DNA from: Diphasiastrum complanatum
Lineage: Eukaryota > Streptophyta > Lycopodiopsida > Lycopodiales > Lycopodiaceae
Assembly (NCBI GenBank): GCA_029204225.1
Contig: CM055102.1
Span: 16,822,223-16,886,222 of the forward strand
Direction of reading: 5' to 3'
DNA length: 64,000 nucleotides
Each line of letters starts with the position of its first letter. Positions within the stretch are counted from its first letter, which is position 1. The notes beneath the pieces were generated by a model, which was not told where the DNA came from, did not search any database, and was given only the letters and a program-made list of their open reading frames with translations. Made by a program: the position numbers and the translations under genes. Shown here piece by piece: positions 32,561 through 44,097 of this stretch.

Positions 32561-34250
32561 GTTTCGGGGATGGGAACTCCCTCGGTGCATGTACTACAAC
32601 TATAGAATCGAATTAGAGTATCAATTATGTAGACAAACACAAAGTCTGATTACTATTAGCTGTGAAAGAAGGCAAATATTTAGACAAAACTAAAGCAATC
32701 TGACAAAAGGATAAAGCATAGTAGCATAACATTCACGCATTTGAACACAATGAGACAATGAATTGATTATAAAGTAAAATAATACAAGTCAGGTGAATGA
32801 TGACCACAAAACAATTGTGACAATAACCACGTACTTGAAACTAGGTCTTAGTTTTGTTATGTCTATGATGATACAAATATCATTCTATAGCTTAATCTGA
32901 CTCTCCATGTGAATCTAATAGATATGATAACATCTACAATGTCTACTGATTAATTATAATGATCATCAGATTTTGAATGCTTGTTTGCTTGATACAACAT
33001 CATCATCTATCAAATGATTATATACATATATATATATATACAAATGTATATAGACATTTGAGCTTTGTTGTGTGAGGTTGATTTTGGCGGTGATCATGGC
33101 TATAGTTATTACAGATGAGCGACAGTCATGGCTGTCGCTATTTGGACAGGTAGTGATTGTGGTTGTTGTCACTGTCAAAATAGTTGCATAGTGTTGGTAA
33201 TTTCATGACTTTCAAACGAGTGACAATGGATGTTGCATGCTAGTAGGCCTTAGGGTTGCATTGATGTTATAGCTATTTCTTTGCAAAGAAGAGATAGTGC
33301 ATTTTGTTGAATGCATGGCTATCTGCAATGGTTTTGGTTTGTCAATTTCGGTATGGGGGTTTTTGAGTGAATCTACCTAAATCAACAGTGAGAATGGAAT
33401 TGCCAATTCTCCAATTCATAACCGGGGAAGCGGATGAGTGAATAATTTTGACTGGTGAGATGAGTCCTAACTACAAGTCTATGAGCTAGGTTCATGTATT
33501 TAGGATTTGCAGCAGACCTATACCCGGTAAACAAAAATTTGATTTTCTAGTATTGTGTTAGTTAAAGATTTAACTCAAGAGTAAGAGTATTTCCTGGGAA
33601 TAGAGTTAAATTGTTCTTGTGGCTTTTTTGTCCTTTTTGGTTGGTAAAATACCGATAATTGTGCTGTTGCATTCTAATTGATTTTGGTCATCATTAGTAA
33701 TTGGCAAGCAAAAGCTATTATATATATAATTTGGATTTTGGAGATCCCTGTGGGAAAATTGCATAATATCGCTTGTTGAATTCGTTGAATTGAATTCATG
33801 TTGAGTATCTAATAAGAGCATGAGAATGACCATAATTTTTTGAATGATTTGGTTGAAATAAAAAAGGGAGTTAACACATGGATCACATTTAAGTTGTTAG
33901 TATTGGAAAAAGCTTTCCCTTAGTGATAATGCTCTCTGATGGAGGAAATTGTAAAGCCTAATACTAACCAGAATGGATTGACAATGTGACAATAAGCCAT
34001 GTGTGGGCCTTTTTATTGAATCACCATTTCATAAATAAATTATTGTTATCCATCGAATTTTTTTTATGGGTTCTCCAATGCTTGGTTGGAAGATATGTGC
34101 CTATACGGTATGGGAAATCTAGACGGATGTTTGAGATCTCTAATATATCGGATAAGGCGATTAAAGATCTTCTGGATTTTTCATATCAATTCAGATATAG
34201 ATATTAAACATCTTTTATTTTATTGCTTTGGTTGGTTTGAATTCTTAATG
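32561..34250. other. AT-rich intergenic stretch, no gene
   Basis: Contains an imperfect TA microsatellite at about 33017-33058 and nothing else I can support. Confidence 0.55.
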
Positions 34251-34254
34251 TTTC

Positions 34255-34400
34255 CTTTTAGAAATGAATACACTCGAGTTATTTCAACAATATATGAATG
34301 ATATTTCCATCCATACCTGGGTCAATGCCTAGTGGTATTCTTAGATGATATTTTCATCTACAGTGAATCACTTAAGGAACATGAGAGAATTCGATGGTAC
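34255..34400 (+). pseudogene. Ty3/Gypsy reverse transcriptase fragment
   Basis: FQQYMNDI in one frame, then after a one-base shift HPYLGQCLVVFLDDIFIYSE and SLKEHER. This is the catalytic palm segment of Gypsy RT (F....M...F......VV(Y/F)LDDI.(I/V)YS), with FLDD as the catalytic motif. No LTR or other domain is found nearby. Confidence 0.8.
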
Positions 34401-35529
34401 GAAGTGTCTCTTGGAATTGGTTGAAGATTGGATCCTGTACTTGGATAGCTAGTTAATCTTTTTTATTTTCTAGAGAACATATCTAGAAGCAAAGAACTTT
34501 CTTGGAGGGAAAGCTGATAGTATGGGACATTAGTGATTTCAAAGAGGAATTCTTGTGCGAGAGTGATCTATAGACTAGTGGTTAGTCATTACAGTAATAC
34601 TAATACTAACACACAAATCCAAATGTTAATTGTTTCAGGGTAATTTGGGAAATTTTGAGATGATCCCTAATGGTATCTCAAAATTTACAAGTCAGAAACC
34701 CTTAAAGCTTCCCCTCACCTTCTAATTAACCCTTACTTATTTTGAACGTCTCGAATACTAGACATCAAATTAAATTTATATGATCATTCTAGCATGAAAA
34801 TTACTTGTTTTCTGAGGGACTGTTATCAAAATGTGAATCACTACTTGTATGGTTAAGACTTGGGATTCAAGTAGTTCAAAGATAGTGGTGTTTCAATTTC
34901 TTGAAACAAGATTGTCTCTTATGCAAAGATAGATCTCAAATGGTTGATGATTACTATCACTCGTGTTGAAAATGTTTGGAACAAAGGTCTTGTAAATAAT
35001 AGAGTGAATTCTTTTTGGAAGGCACTTATTATTGACTTTTCATGGTTCCAATATTTTCATCTGTCATCTCTCTATCTAATTTTTATAAGAAATTGAGAAA
35101 ACTCTAGGAGGGGTGAAGTGATGACTTTTTCAAAATTCAGTAGAAATTTGGTTGGATATATGCTCTACTATTTCTTAATGATTATGATTTTGGATTCCAG
35201 TGAATTATGATCGACGAATCATAAGAATCTAAATGTTTGTGATTTATGATCATAGACAGATACTTAATTATTATTAGTGGATAATCAAGAACTATGTTAA
35301 TTCTTAAGTATGTTGAGTAATTTCCGACCTATTAAATGAGTTTACTCCATGTTTATTGAGACCTATGGATCTTACAAGTATTTCTCGTAAAGTGAATTGT
35401 TTTTGCTTACGAAGATATTTTGCTTATTTTAATGGATGGTATTTTGCTACAAATTGTAGTCTATAAGTGCTTGTGTATGAGTTCAATCTACATCTCCAAA
35501 TTTATGGATCTTCAGCAATTGCGATATCG
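34401..35529. other. AT-rich intergenic stretch, no gene
   Basis: No recognised motif between the Gypsy and Copia fragments. Confidence 0.55.
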
Positions 35530-35976
35530 AGTAATGTATGGATTTTACCACTGGATTGGAGGTCTCAGTGTAGTCAATCCTGTAGACTTGTTCATAGCCT
35601 TTGACAACTAGTCGAGCTTTCCATCTGGCAATTGAGTTGTTTCAATTAAGCTTCAACTTGAAGATCCATTTCATGTCGATGATTTCCGCATTTGGATGAG
35701 GTTTGACAAGACGCCATGTCTTGTTCTTTAACAAGAAATTGTATTAAGCATTCATGGCAATATGCTAGTTGTTTGCATCCGGGCTTGACAATGCTTCTAC
35801 AACCGAGGGAGGCTCGTTGTGACTAATGAATGCCTAAGGAATGTATCGATCAGGACCATGTTGGAATCAAGAAGACCTTCGAATTATTGTCGGTTGCTGA
35901 GTAGATGGCTCTCCTACTGGAAATCGCGATGGTCATGTAGCTTTGACACCATTGTTGGAAATCCTGGTGGTCAGGT
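35530..35976 (-). pseudogene. Copia linker and RT N-terminal fragment
   Basis: The minus strand reads TQQPTIIRRSS and HGPDRYIP (linker), NEPPSVVEALSSPDA, AMNA.YNFLLKNKTWRLV, then KWIFKLKLN, WKARLVVKGYEQ and IDYTETSNPVVK, the ordered opening motifs of Copia RT, with three or more stops. The primer site lies immediately upstream at 35977, so gag, protease and integrase have been deleted. Confidence 0.85.
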
Positions 35977-35989
35977 GGCTCTGATACCA
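35977..35989 (-). mobile_element. Primer-binding site of the Copia fragment
   Basis: Minus strand TGGTATCAGAGCC, complementary to initiator tRNA-Met. A diverged second copy (GGTGTCAAAGC) lies about 35 bases lower in a small tandem duplication. The LTR should lie at higher coordinates, but its far end was not found. Confidence 0.7.
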
Positions 35990-36190
35990 CTATTGATGGT
36001 TGGGATGAGATGATCTAAACTGAATATTCTGATATCTCTTGTAGAAATTGAATCTCATTTGAAATCTTTTCAGTTTTTTTAACTGACAGTGCCAAATTAA
36101 AGTCAGAATAATAACAACCTTCAACGTATATGAGATCTACTATGAGCCAAAATCTTGTAACTTTTAGATGTAAAACGAATTAACACTTCT

Positions 36191-36425
36191 GATTGTTGAT
36201 AATGTAGGAGTCAGCGACTTCCGTTCTACTACCTTCTTGAGGTGTCATAGACAGCCATGGAAGGTGTAGTCATTATCGTTGTGGAAGGTGTAACGAGGAT
36301 GATAATTGATAACATGAATTAATGCCTTTGATAGCTGATAACGCAGGACTCAACGACATTCGTTCTACTACCTTCTCGAGGTATCGTAGACAACCATGGA
36401 AGGCGTAGACGTTATCGCTATGGAA
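36191..36425. repeat. About 139-bp period tandem duplication
   Basis: Copies start at 36191 and 36330. Shared blocks are GATAATGTAGGAGTCAGCGAC, CGTTCTACTACCTTCTyGAGG and CATGGAAGGyGTAG (first block imperfect). It may belong to the LTR of the neighbouring Copia fragment. Confidence 0.8.
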
Positions 36426-36704
36426 GTATGATGATTCAAGTGTCTTATCAAAACAGAAAGTAAAATCAAATACTTCAAGACACGATAATGTGCAAGAAAA
36501 ATCCTATCTTATGTTTCGATTAAATGAGCTGAGTACACTGATTCTTTACGAAGTTGATGTGCAGTATAAGCTAGAGTGTACAACAATGCAAAATCTTTTA
36601 TATATAGAAGCAAGACATGAAATGCTTAGGATCAGAAAAATTTGCATTCTCATAAGAAAACATGGAGGAGCTATACTCTAGGTGATGCAAGGCACTTATG
36701 AAAA

Positions 36705-36960
36705 ACACACATGTATGGATCACTATAATAAAACAACAAAAGTTGCGAGAATCAAGAAATCTACCTCAAACACACATTTGCAGATCATTGTAACAGCATA
36801 GTTGAAGTAATCAGCCTTGACACACATGTATGGATCACAATAACAACACAATCGAAGTTGCAAGAATCAATCAATCAACCTCAAACACACATGTATGGAT
36901 CATTGCAACAAGACAAGCAAAGTTGCAAGAATCAAGAAATCCACCTCTTTTACCCACACA
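36705..36960. repeat. Four-copy minisatellite, period about 50-67 bp
   Basis: Units begin ACACACATGTATGGATCA near 36705, 36770, 36820 and 36885, followed by AAGTTGCAAGAATCAAGAAA and CCACCTC. No coding role. Confidence 0.85.
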
Positions 36961-37099
36961 CATCCGATGTGACTATAAGGCCAGAGCTCACTCAAAAAAC
37001 ACACCCATCAACTCATGGGTCCAAATTCCACTAAAAAAAAAGGAGCATCATATTAATACTAAAGTGCTTATGAGTCAAGGACGATTGGTGGGGACGTGG

Positions 37100-37477
37100 T
37101 GACCCGCACAGTTCCGTTCACCGCTTAGTTTTCCCGAGTAAGTTCCAGCCGCGCCATTTACCGCTCGGTTCAAGCATTTTGATATTGACCTACGCACGGT
37201 TTGGCCCGTTGTGCCGTGATAGCTGTTCTATATTAACTCTCTTTACTTTATTTACACCGACTTTCTTCCTTTTTCTCTTTTTTCTTCGTCTCTCATCTCT
37301 CATCTCTCCCCTGCTCCTCTCTTCTCTCTTTCTCTCTCTCTCTGCACGCAGGAGAGATTGTCCTTCCCTTTTCCCGTTGTCGGATCTCCATCTGCTTGAT
37401 CCGCGCATCAGCACGCCCCTCTGCAGACGGCTGTATTTTATTTTCGTCGTCTGCTCGGCATCTTGATCAGTGTTTCT
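37100..37477 (+). promoter_or_regulatory. BIG: BIG promoter and first leader exon
   Basis: A GC-richer stretch with a possible TATA element (CTATATTAA at 37228) is followed by a long pyrimidine tract (37255-37345), typical of plant core promoters and leaders. The leader then runs to a strong donor TTTCT|GTAAGT at 37478. The start site is inferred, not seen. Confidence 0.45.
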
Positions 37478-37942
37478 GTAAGTTTTATTGCACTAGAAAA
37501 AGCGGATTTCATTATGTTGCTCAAAGGTGTTTCACTTTCTCAACTGCTTCGCTGCCTCATGTCTTCTTGACTATTCTGTGGCTTCTTGTAAGATTCTTCA
37601 ATAGTTAATCATTTGCGTATCAGCCTCGAGTTGCTCTAATTTCCATACACACAGACCGTCATTTACATGTGTATTCATATATATCTTGAAAGATCTGTTT
37701 GCATCTAGATCGGAGTCCCTTGGGCTTCCACATATTTCTGTCAGACTTTGTGGAGCAGATTTAGTCTCATACTTCTTTTCAAGTGTTGAAAATTATTATA
37801 TTATACATACGTTACATAATATTATGCTCTATTCCCCTTGCTTTTAGTCAGGTACTGCTTTGGCGTTTACCGTTTATGCTTTTGTTTCTGTATCGTATCA
37901 TTAAACTGTTTATATCTTCGGTTAGAAATCTTGCAATTGCAG
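37478..37942 (+). other. BIG: Leader intron of BIG
   Basis: A GTAAGT donor at 37478 and an AATTGCAG acceptor at 37942 bracket a T-rich 465-nt stretch. It lies before the coding start, so it would be a 5'UTR intron, common in long plant genes. Inferred from splice signals and composition only. Confidence 0.4.
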
Positions 37943-37985
37943 ATCAGAGGCAGTGCTATTGGTCCTCCGGTTGGAGGCAGTGCCT

Positions 37986-38128
37986 ATGGTTGTATGTGCT
38001 TCCTCTTATCCCTGAAACGAAGTAGCCCGGCAGTGAGGCGTCGTCGGAGGGGGCGACATGGACGCGCTTCGGAGAGTTGTAGAGGTCCTGGAGACGGGGA
38101 CGCTTTCCGGGAGTCTAGAGGGGGTTGA
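37986..38128 (+). promoter_or_regulatory. Two upstream ORFs in the BIG leader
   Basis: ATG 37986 opens a 9-codon frame ending at 38015. ATG 37994 opens a 44-codon frame ending at 38128, which overlaps the BIG start (38058) in another frame. If the leader is as modelled, both would precede the main start and could lower translation. Confidence 0.4.
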
Positions 38129-38310
38129 GGTACAGAAGGGTTTGGAATATTTTTCGGTCATCTTGGCAGCGGCCACTGCTGGGCAGGATTTACTCATAGG
38201 GAAGGACGAGGAGGCCAGTGGAGGTCAGCGCCAATGGAATAGACAACAACTGGATTTGGTCATCACCATTGCCGATGCAGTGATATGTGCCTCCTTTGAC
38301 ATTCCTGCAG
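38058..38310 (+). CDS. BIG: BIG (UBR4/Calossin-like), exon 1
   Basis: The gene encodes a giant protein of the BIG/UBR4/Pushover family needed for auxin transport, light and hormone responses and membrane traffic in plants; animal UBR4 is an N-recognin. Exon 1 starts at the first ATG after an in-frame TGA (38034) in a good context (GGCGACATGG). It reads MDALRRVVEVLETGTLSG, KGLEYFSVILAAATAG and NRQQLDLVITIADAVICAS. This resembles the weakly conserved N-terminus of plant BIG (KRGLRSFY.LL...; W...QL.A.V.I..A...). The donor CTGCAG|GTATTT gives phase 1, which matches exon 2. N-terminal conservation is low, so the start is less certain than the rest. Confidence 0.7.
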
Positions 38311-39699
38311 GTATTTTTTTCGTTCTTTCAGTGTTTCTTCTTGACTGCAGTTGCGAGAGTATGTTGTTTTTGATGAATACGCTTGACCTTCGTACTATTT
38401 ATTGATCAATTGAGCTGAAAGGAATCTATAATTTCATTTTCGACTAGATGGATCTCTTTCGTGCTCTGTTTGGAATTTCCTGCTCCTATTGTATTTATCT
38501 TTTCATGGATAAACTTCTCAGGAGTGAATTTCTGATACTATAGTTGAGTTAAGGACGTCAGGCTCACAGTATATTGTTTCATTGTAAAGAGATGTTGTGA
38601 GGTGAACTCTGGTAAGCGTTCTAGGCATTCAGCTATTTTTGATCAGTGCTACGCTAGAGGTTGGAATTATCCTAGGCTTGCGGTTACTGATTTTTTGCAA
38701 TCTCTCTGGGAACATATTTTGCAGCCCTGGGAACGAAGACCGTTAGTTTTGAGTGAATATGAAAAGATGAAAACTGCCTTCTAGTTAATTGCATCCTTTT
38801 TTGATTTCCCTGAAAAACGTTTCCAGGATTGTGAAATGAACTTCAACCGTCAAATTTGACTTTTTGGAAACCTAAGTAACACACGTGCCTACATATGAAG
38901 AGCCTTGCACCTTACTGCATGTGAGTATCTCTGTAGTGAATGTCATAGCATATAGTCCTTGCTGTGCCTGCTGAGCGGATGACTGAAGACTTTGTTGGTG
39001 GACTGTATATAGCTTTGTTATTTTCTGGTATTGTCATAAGCTTAACGTTGATCTATATTTGAGAACATTCAGAATTTTGAAATTTGAGCCCAAGAAAAAG
39101 ATTTTGCAGTGGTATACCCTTTAAAGAAAACTAAGTTACTCAATCTCATGATGGTGAATTTGATCTTGTTAGTGCAAGCTTTCAGCAATTTCCTTTTATG
39201 TTTATTCTTTGCTTCGTCCTCCTTTTCTCTTTGTAGCTCCCTCTTTAGTTTTTTGATTATGTTGAGTCTGTTGTTCATGATTTTTAAGAAAATTATTTTG
39301 TGGTGTGATCAAGTCCGCACTTCAAGGGAATTGTGTGAACAACATGTCAACAAAATAAAGATAGGGAGAAGCCTGCAAATGTACAGAACAAGAATGTAGA
39401 ACAATAATAGGTTGATGCTTTCTATTGGTAACCTGCTGCACTGAGCTGAGTCACACTATGAGAATTATATGAACCGCCCTTTGATAATGAGGCCTCAAGG
39501 ACTATTAATTGTCTCCAAGGTCCCACTGCAGATACAACAGGATCAAAAGGCCTATCGACATTGCATTTAAGTTTAACAAATGAGCCATTATGCAAAAATG
39601 TTATACTATGAGCTCGTAGTCCTTTCTTAAGGACTTATTTTTGGAGTAAAACTACTCCTTCCCTAAGATTATGTCTATGCTATCTAAATTCATAATATG
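38311..39699. other. First part of BIG intron 1, no gene
   Basis: Intron 1 runs from 38311 to 49382 (11,072 bp). No supported feature here; frames at 38602-38784 and 39069-39399 show no domain. Confidence 0.55.
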
Positions 39700-39703
39700 A
39701 AAA

Positions 39704-40151
39704 TCAAGCGGTTCGACCTAATCTTGAATCTTGAGCGGCAAACTGAGGAACAAGCTGGTCCCAATCTTGCCGATCTTCCCTTGACGCCATTTTCACCACA
39801 TGCAAGTGATTACTTGGCGCAGTGGCCGCCTTGAGTTTTTGCACCAATTTAGCATTTATAAAGTTATGTGTAGAACCATCATCAAAAAGAACAGTCACGA
39901 GTTGGCGTCCTATGAACCCATTATACAAATGAGGTTGTGGCGGCTAAAAACAACTATATTAAAACAACAATTCTCACAGTTAGTGCCATCCTTAAACAAT
40001 GCCCAAAACCTATCCAAGCAATGTCGGATTTCAACGGGACCAAAAGCGAAGTTGCTCATAGTGATCAAACCATGAATACTAAGCTGTCCAAGCACATCAC
40101 TTAAGTTGAAGCGATTGCACCTTATTCACAATGATCGGTGGCTCTGATACC
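39704..40151 (-). pseudogene. Gypsy-like retropepsin fragment with primer site
   Basis: The minus frame at 39928-39704 has VTVLFDDGSTHNFINAKLV, the aspartic-protease motif of plant Ty3/Gypsy elements (DSGSTHNFI), with DDG at the active site. A primer-site sequence (minus GGTATCAGAGCC, 40151-40140) lies upstream. The intervening gag is not readable. The presumed LTR would begin about 40153. Confidence 0.55.
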
Positions 40152-40739
40152 CTATGCTAGAATTCTCATCGTCGATCTGGTCATTGCTAAGACACAATCA
40201 GGTGACGAACACTACGTTACTGCCCATCCATAGAGGTACTGCCACCTCTCCCTGTGCATTGTAGCTATAGACCACCATCAAGCAAGCTCGGCTAAGCCAT
40301 GGTGTCCCATACCACCATACCTTACTCTCAGCCCTCGCCTACCTACATCCTAAGGTCTAGATAATTGTTCTTACCTGACCACCAATGGAAGAGCTCTTCA
40401 TTCTCCAAGAGAGAATGAATTACGAGCTCGTGGAGATCCACATCTATATACATAGTCCAGGTGGGGTCATCTCCAACCATAGGAGTCACGCATGACCAAC
40501 GACACGCGCCAGTTGTGCACACTGACGCGGGTCCATAACAAAGGGTCACCTTGTGCCGATAGGACATTGACATGTGGCACTAAAAAGACCTATAGCTCTA
40601 GACTAGCGTTCTGTCCTGTAAATGAGGCCGTCACCTCAGGTAACCTATTGCGCCCCGTGCCCTTATGGGTACGTAACAGGTTACCACTTATATATACAAG
40701 GACTGTTCTAGACGACATGATAAGAAAAAGTATCATCAA

Positions 40740-41123
40740 ATGCAGACCAATTTGAGGACGAGAGCACCCTCTTGGCTTAAGGGCTTGAGCATGAAGATAT
40801 GTTGGGGAGTGAGGATGAAAGGAGGAGACATGATGATTACCATGTATGATGACCATTCGTGTGTGCAGGATCAATCCTTAGGCACATCAGTGTCACCTTT
40901 CTACGTAGGCAACGTCAACTTATCAATTTCTAGATACCTATTAGTAAGACATAAATTGGAAGGTTGGGAGTCGGTTGTACTTCTTGACATTGGTTTGTCC
41001 CACAACATCATCAATTCCACGTTGGTGAAGAAGTTAAAGCTGCTTTTTGGTCCCTCGGAATATATATATTGTAGGGATACCCAACGACAAAGGCTCATAT
41101 GCCTAATGAAGTTGATGGTTTGA
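40740..41123 (+). pseudogene. Second Gypsy-like retropepsin fragment, + strand
   Basis: A 127-codon frame with FYVGNVNLSISRYLLVRHKL followed by VVLLDIGLSHNIINSTLVKK. This is a decayed retropepsin motif (LLDSGSSHNFI), with the active-site DSG changed to DIG. Opposite orientation to the fragment at 39704. No RT follows. Confidence 0.45.
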
Positions 41124-41464
41124 AAATATTTGTGCTTGGACTCAATAGGCTCAAAGATTGCACGTCTACTTATTATTTCGGGTATTATCCTAGACATAAC
41201 ATCAACTTTTTTTTTCCCTATTGTATTAGCAGAGATGCAATTTTGTTTGATATCTTCGTCCAAGTTACGACCAAGTGGTGTTGAGTCTTTCTATCTTCAG
41301 TGGTACGTTTTACCGACTAGCTATGCCTTTAGTTAGGTTTTGAGCAAGCTGAAGTGATGCTTTGCTCTTTAGTGCTACTCTTCATCATGATTGAAGTGAT
41401 AGGATATGTTGGTCCTTGTATAGCTATGGAAAATTCAATGTGGACACATGTTTGCGCATGCGAT

Positions 41465-41645
41465 CTGCACCTACTCTAGGGCACTGACAATATGAGTAGG
41501 GATGTCATAGCATTTGTCCCATGCTATGCATGAGGAATATGATGGTCTTAAGGCTTTGTGGTTGGACTCCATAGGGTTGAAGATTGCGCCTCTTCCTTGC
41601 TATCTTGGGTAGTATCCTGGACTAACATAAAAGCTTCAACTTATT
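41465..41645. repeat. Dispersed repeat (copies at 41097-41190, 41465-41645 and 46196-46350)
   Basis: Shared blocks are CACCTACTCTnGGG, GATGTyATAGCATTTG, GATGAAGTT.ATGGT, TTGGACTCnATAGGnTnGAAG, ATTGCnCnTCT and TTATTATCC.nGACnTAACAT. They are all + oriented and all inside BIG intron 1. The family is unknown; they lie downstream of the retropepsin fragment, so they may be Gypsy gag-pol linker or LTR sequence. Confidence 0.6.
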
Positions 41646-42124
41646 CTTGTGTACCTAGTAGAGAGGACTCCAATGCTCCAACGATCCATACAAATTTGAA
41701 ATTGAGAGCATTTTAGAGCAAGCTAAAAACAAAATTATAAAAAACAGAGTTTTCTCCCTAAAACTCAAAATCCAAGCCAATGTTTAATTGAAACGCATTT
41801 TGAACAAAGAAACGCGTTTGAAGTGTCCTCTTCGAAACGGACCCATTTTGAAACGTCAACCGGACGTTCAAAATGAGGAAGGTGCTATCATCAAACTCCA
41901 ACCCAATAAGCATCCAATCAGAGGTTACAATCACTCTACTAAGTTCATTAGAGAGGCATAGAAGCTTCTAATAGGTCCAGCAAGCAATCATAAGCTCAGA
42001 TCATGCAAAAAATGCATTTTTGGCGGAAAAAAACCAAATTTTTTTGCTTCTCTGCATGGTCCCGAGAGGTGTGTGTGAGAGTTTTTATGCGATAGAGAGG
42101 TTGCCATTGCAAGAGGAGAAGAGC

Positions 42125-42126
<2 letters not shown>
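41646..42126. other. Intron sequence with GAAACG motifs
   Basis: No gene. A cluster of GAAACGCATTT / GAAACGCGTTT / GAAACGGAC motifs occupies 41790-41860 and recurs elsewhere in this intron. Confidence 0.5.

Positions 42127-42189
<63 letters not shown>
42127..42189. repeat. (AG)n microsatellite at LINE copy 2 end
   Basis: About 31 AG units followed by GGGAGGGAG and (GAATTA)n. On the minus strand this is the 3' tail of LINE-like copy 2. Confidence 0.95.
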
Positions 42190-42195
<6 letters not shown>

Positions 42196-42561
42196 AGAGG
42201 GAGAATTAGAATTAGAATTAGAATTATATATATTAATGTCTGTCAAGTACCCGAGGGCACATAAGACAAGTAGAAAGTACATCAAAAAAAGGAGGAGCAT
42301 TGTCCACGTAGGACTTATTCCTAATAGCTAAACCAACACTAGAAACAGAGAGAAAAATAAAGCTTAACCTCCAGCTCTGTTCAGGGTACAATATCGGTAG
42401 CTTAACCACCAGCTACACAGAGGGAAAGAGAAAACTGAAATAAGTTAGCTAACTGGCTAAGTGGATATAAAAAACTGCGTGATATGGTTAGAAGCAGGTG
42501 TTGGCCTCCGGTGAAGAGCCCTGGGCCTGGAGGAGCGAAGAGGATGCTGGAGCTTCGGTCG

Positions 42562-43323
42562 TCATACTGGAATGTCTATCTCACTGTCAGAAGTCTCATC
42601 TCTATCCCTCTTCTGGAAAAAGTGGGTAATGGGGACATCAGTGGCTTTTTGGGTTTGACCATTTTGGATGGCGTTTTCAACCATGGACGGGGTAAAGAGG
42701 GTGAATTCTGAAGGGCGTGGGGAAAGAGAAATGGAAAGAGAGTCAATTGTATAAAGCTTAGTAGCATAATTTATCCATGATTCAATAGCAATAGGAGTGG
42801 GTTTATAAGGGCTTTTAGAGAACATCCGCCAAAAGAAATGGGAGGATGGGGAGGCAATAGCATCAACAAGTTTTTGTCCCAAGGACGATAAGCTGTCTTT
42901 TTTTTTCAGAGTCACTTTGTGATATTCTTTTTGTTTCAAGGCTAGGGTTTGAGGAGAGTGGTATCTAGCGTATACAACTTGTTTATGCAATGAGAAGCAC
43001 TTTGTATCATACCATTTGTTGTGAGTGCGTTTATGCGAAGGGAAGGTTTTTGAAGGATAGGTAGTATTGGCAGATTGCAAAAGAGACTGAGATAAAAAGA
43101 TAGCTTGTTGGTCAACTGAGGAGGTGAAGGGGAAGTCTTGGAGAAAAGTAACTAGGGACTCGGTGTATAGGGGAAAACCAGATGGAGAGAAAACCGGGCG
43201 AGGGTGATGAGTGGGACGGTGTGTTGTGACTGTGGTACTATGATGACCAAGGGATAGAAGTAGGAGGGAGTGATCCGACCTGGTAGGAGGTATAATGCGG
43301 AAGGTATGAAGAAATGGGATCAA
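42562..43323 (-). pseudogene. Endonuclease end and pre-RT linker of LINE copy 2
   Basis: A 253-codon frame beginning after the VVDY motif. It has the terminal SDHSLLLLSLGHH of the endonuclease and then the linker with conserved Trp and basic residues (HNKWYDTKCFSLHKQ, FFWRMFSKSPYKP). It ends SDSEIDIPV without any RT palm or fingers motif. Compared with full-length LINEs, roughly the whole RT and its C-terminal region are absent. Confidence 0.75.
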
Positions 43324-43401
43324 AGCCGGTGACCCAATGAAGTAGTCAACAACACTATGTCCTCCTCCATGTGGGTGACAAGTAAAATGATATGACGAAG
43401 G

Positions 43402-43980
43402 TCAGTAAGGAAGGCCATTCAAAATGGTTAAGGAATGGGCCTTTGCTAAACCAATCAGCCGCTCTCCAAAGTGGGTAGCGGGAGTATCTGCATCCTGTGA
43501 GGTCCTGTCAAAGCCCATATCTAATGTGCGAACCTGTAGAAAATCACTCTCTGCATAAAACTCAGCTTGTCTGATGCTCGTACGAGCATTAAAATCCCCT
43601 GCTAAAAGAATAAGGCCTCGCTGTGCAAAGCTGAATATATCATCTGAGAGAGCCTGGAAAGGGTCACCACCAAAATCTGCAAAAGATGATGTCTGTGGTG
43701 CAAAGTAACAAACTGCAAGAAAGAGGTCATGAGAAAGCCCCAAACAGTGACGAGAGAACTGAAACCAAATAAAGCGTGCAAATGGATCACTTTTGACCAG
43801 TTTAAAATGAGAACTGAAAACATCCTTGGTGAGACATGCAACACCACCAGAACCACGGAAGGTCTTTCCTCTCACAAAGGGCCGATGTGCTGAGTGCCAG
43901 GTGCAATCCTGTATGGATGGGAGCGGTCTATATAAGGATTCATGAGTCTCTGCTAACAAAAGGATATCACATTTCAGCAT
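43402..43980 (-). pseudogene. AP-type endonuclease domain of LINE copy 2
   Basis: A 192-codon frame carrying ILLLAETHES (catalytic Glu), GSGGVACLTKD, FLAVCYFAP and LILLAGDFNARTS (Asp/Asn motif). It ends ILNGLPY at a TGA (43402). The fold resumes after the stop with FTCHPHGGGHSVVDY. Homologous to 19530-19874 in copy 1. Confidence 0.8.
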
Positions 43981-44097
43981 GAAAGAATGGAAGTCACCTG
44001 CTGAAGAAGATGATAGTATGCCATTACAATTCCAAAAACCAATATGTAAAGGCTGAGGGGATCTCGAGTTGCTCCTTTGCCCGAGAGCCCCAAATCC

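Noticed and set aside
37190-37414. Arg/Lys-rich minus frame opposite the BIG leader
   Set aside because: It is the shadow of the pyrimidine-rich leader tract.
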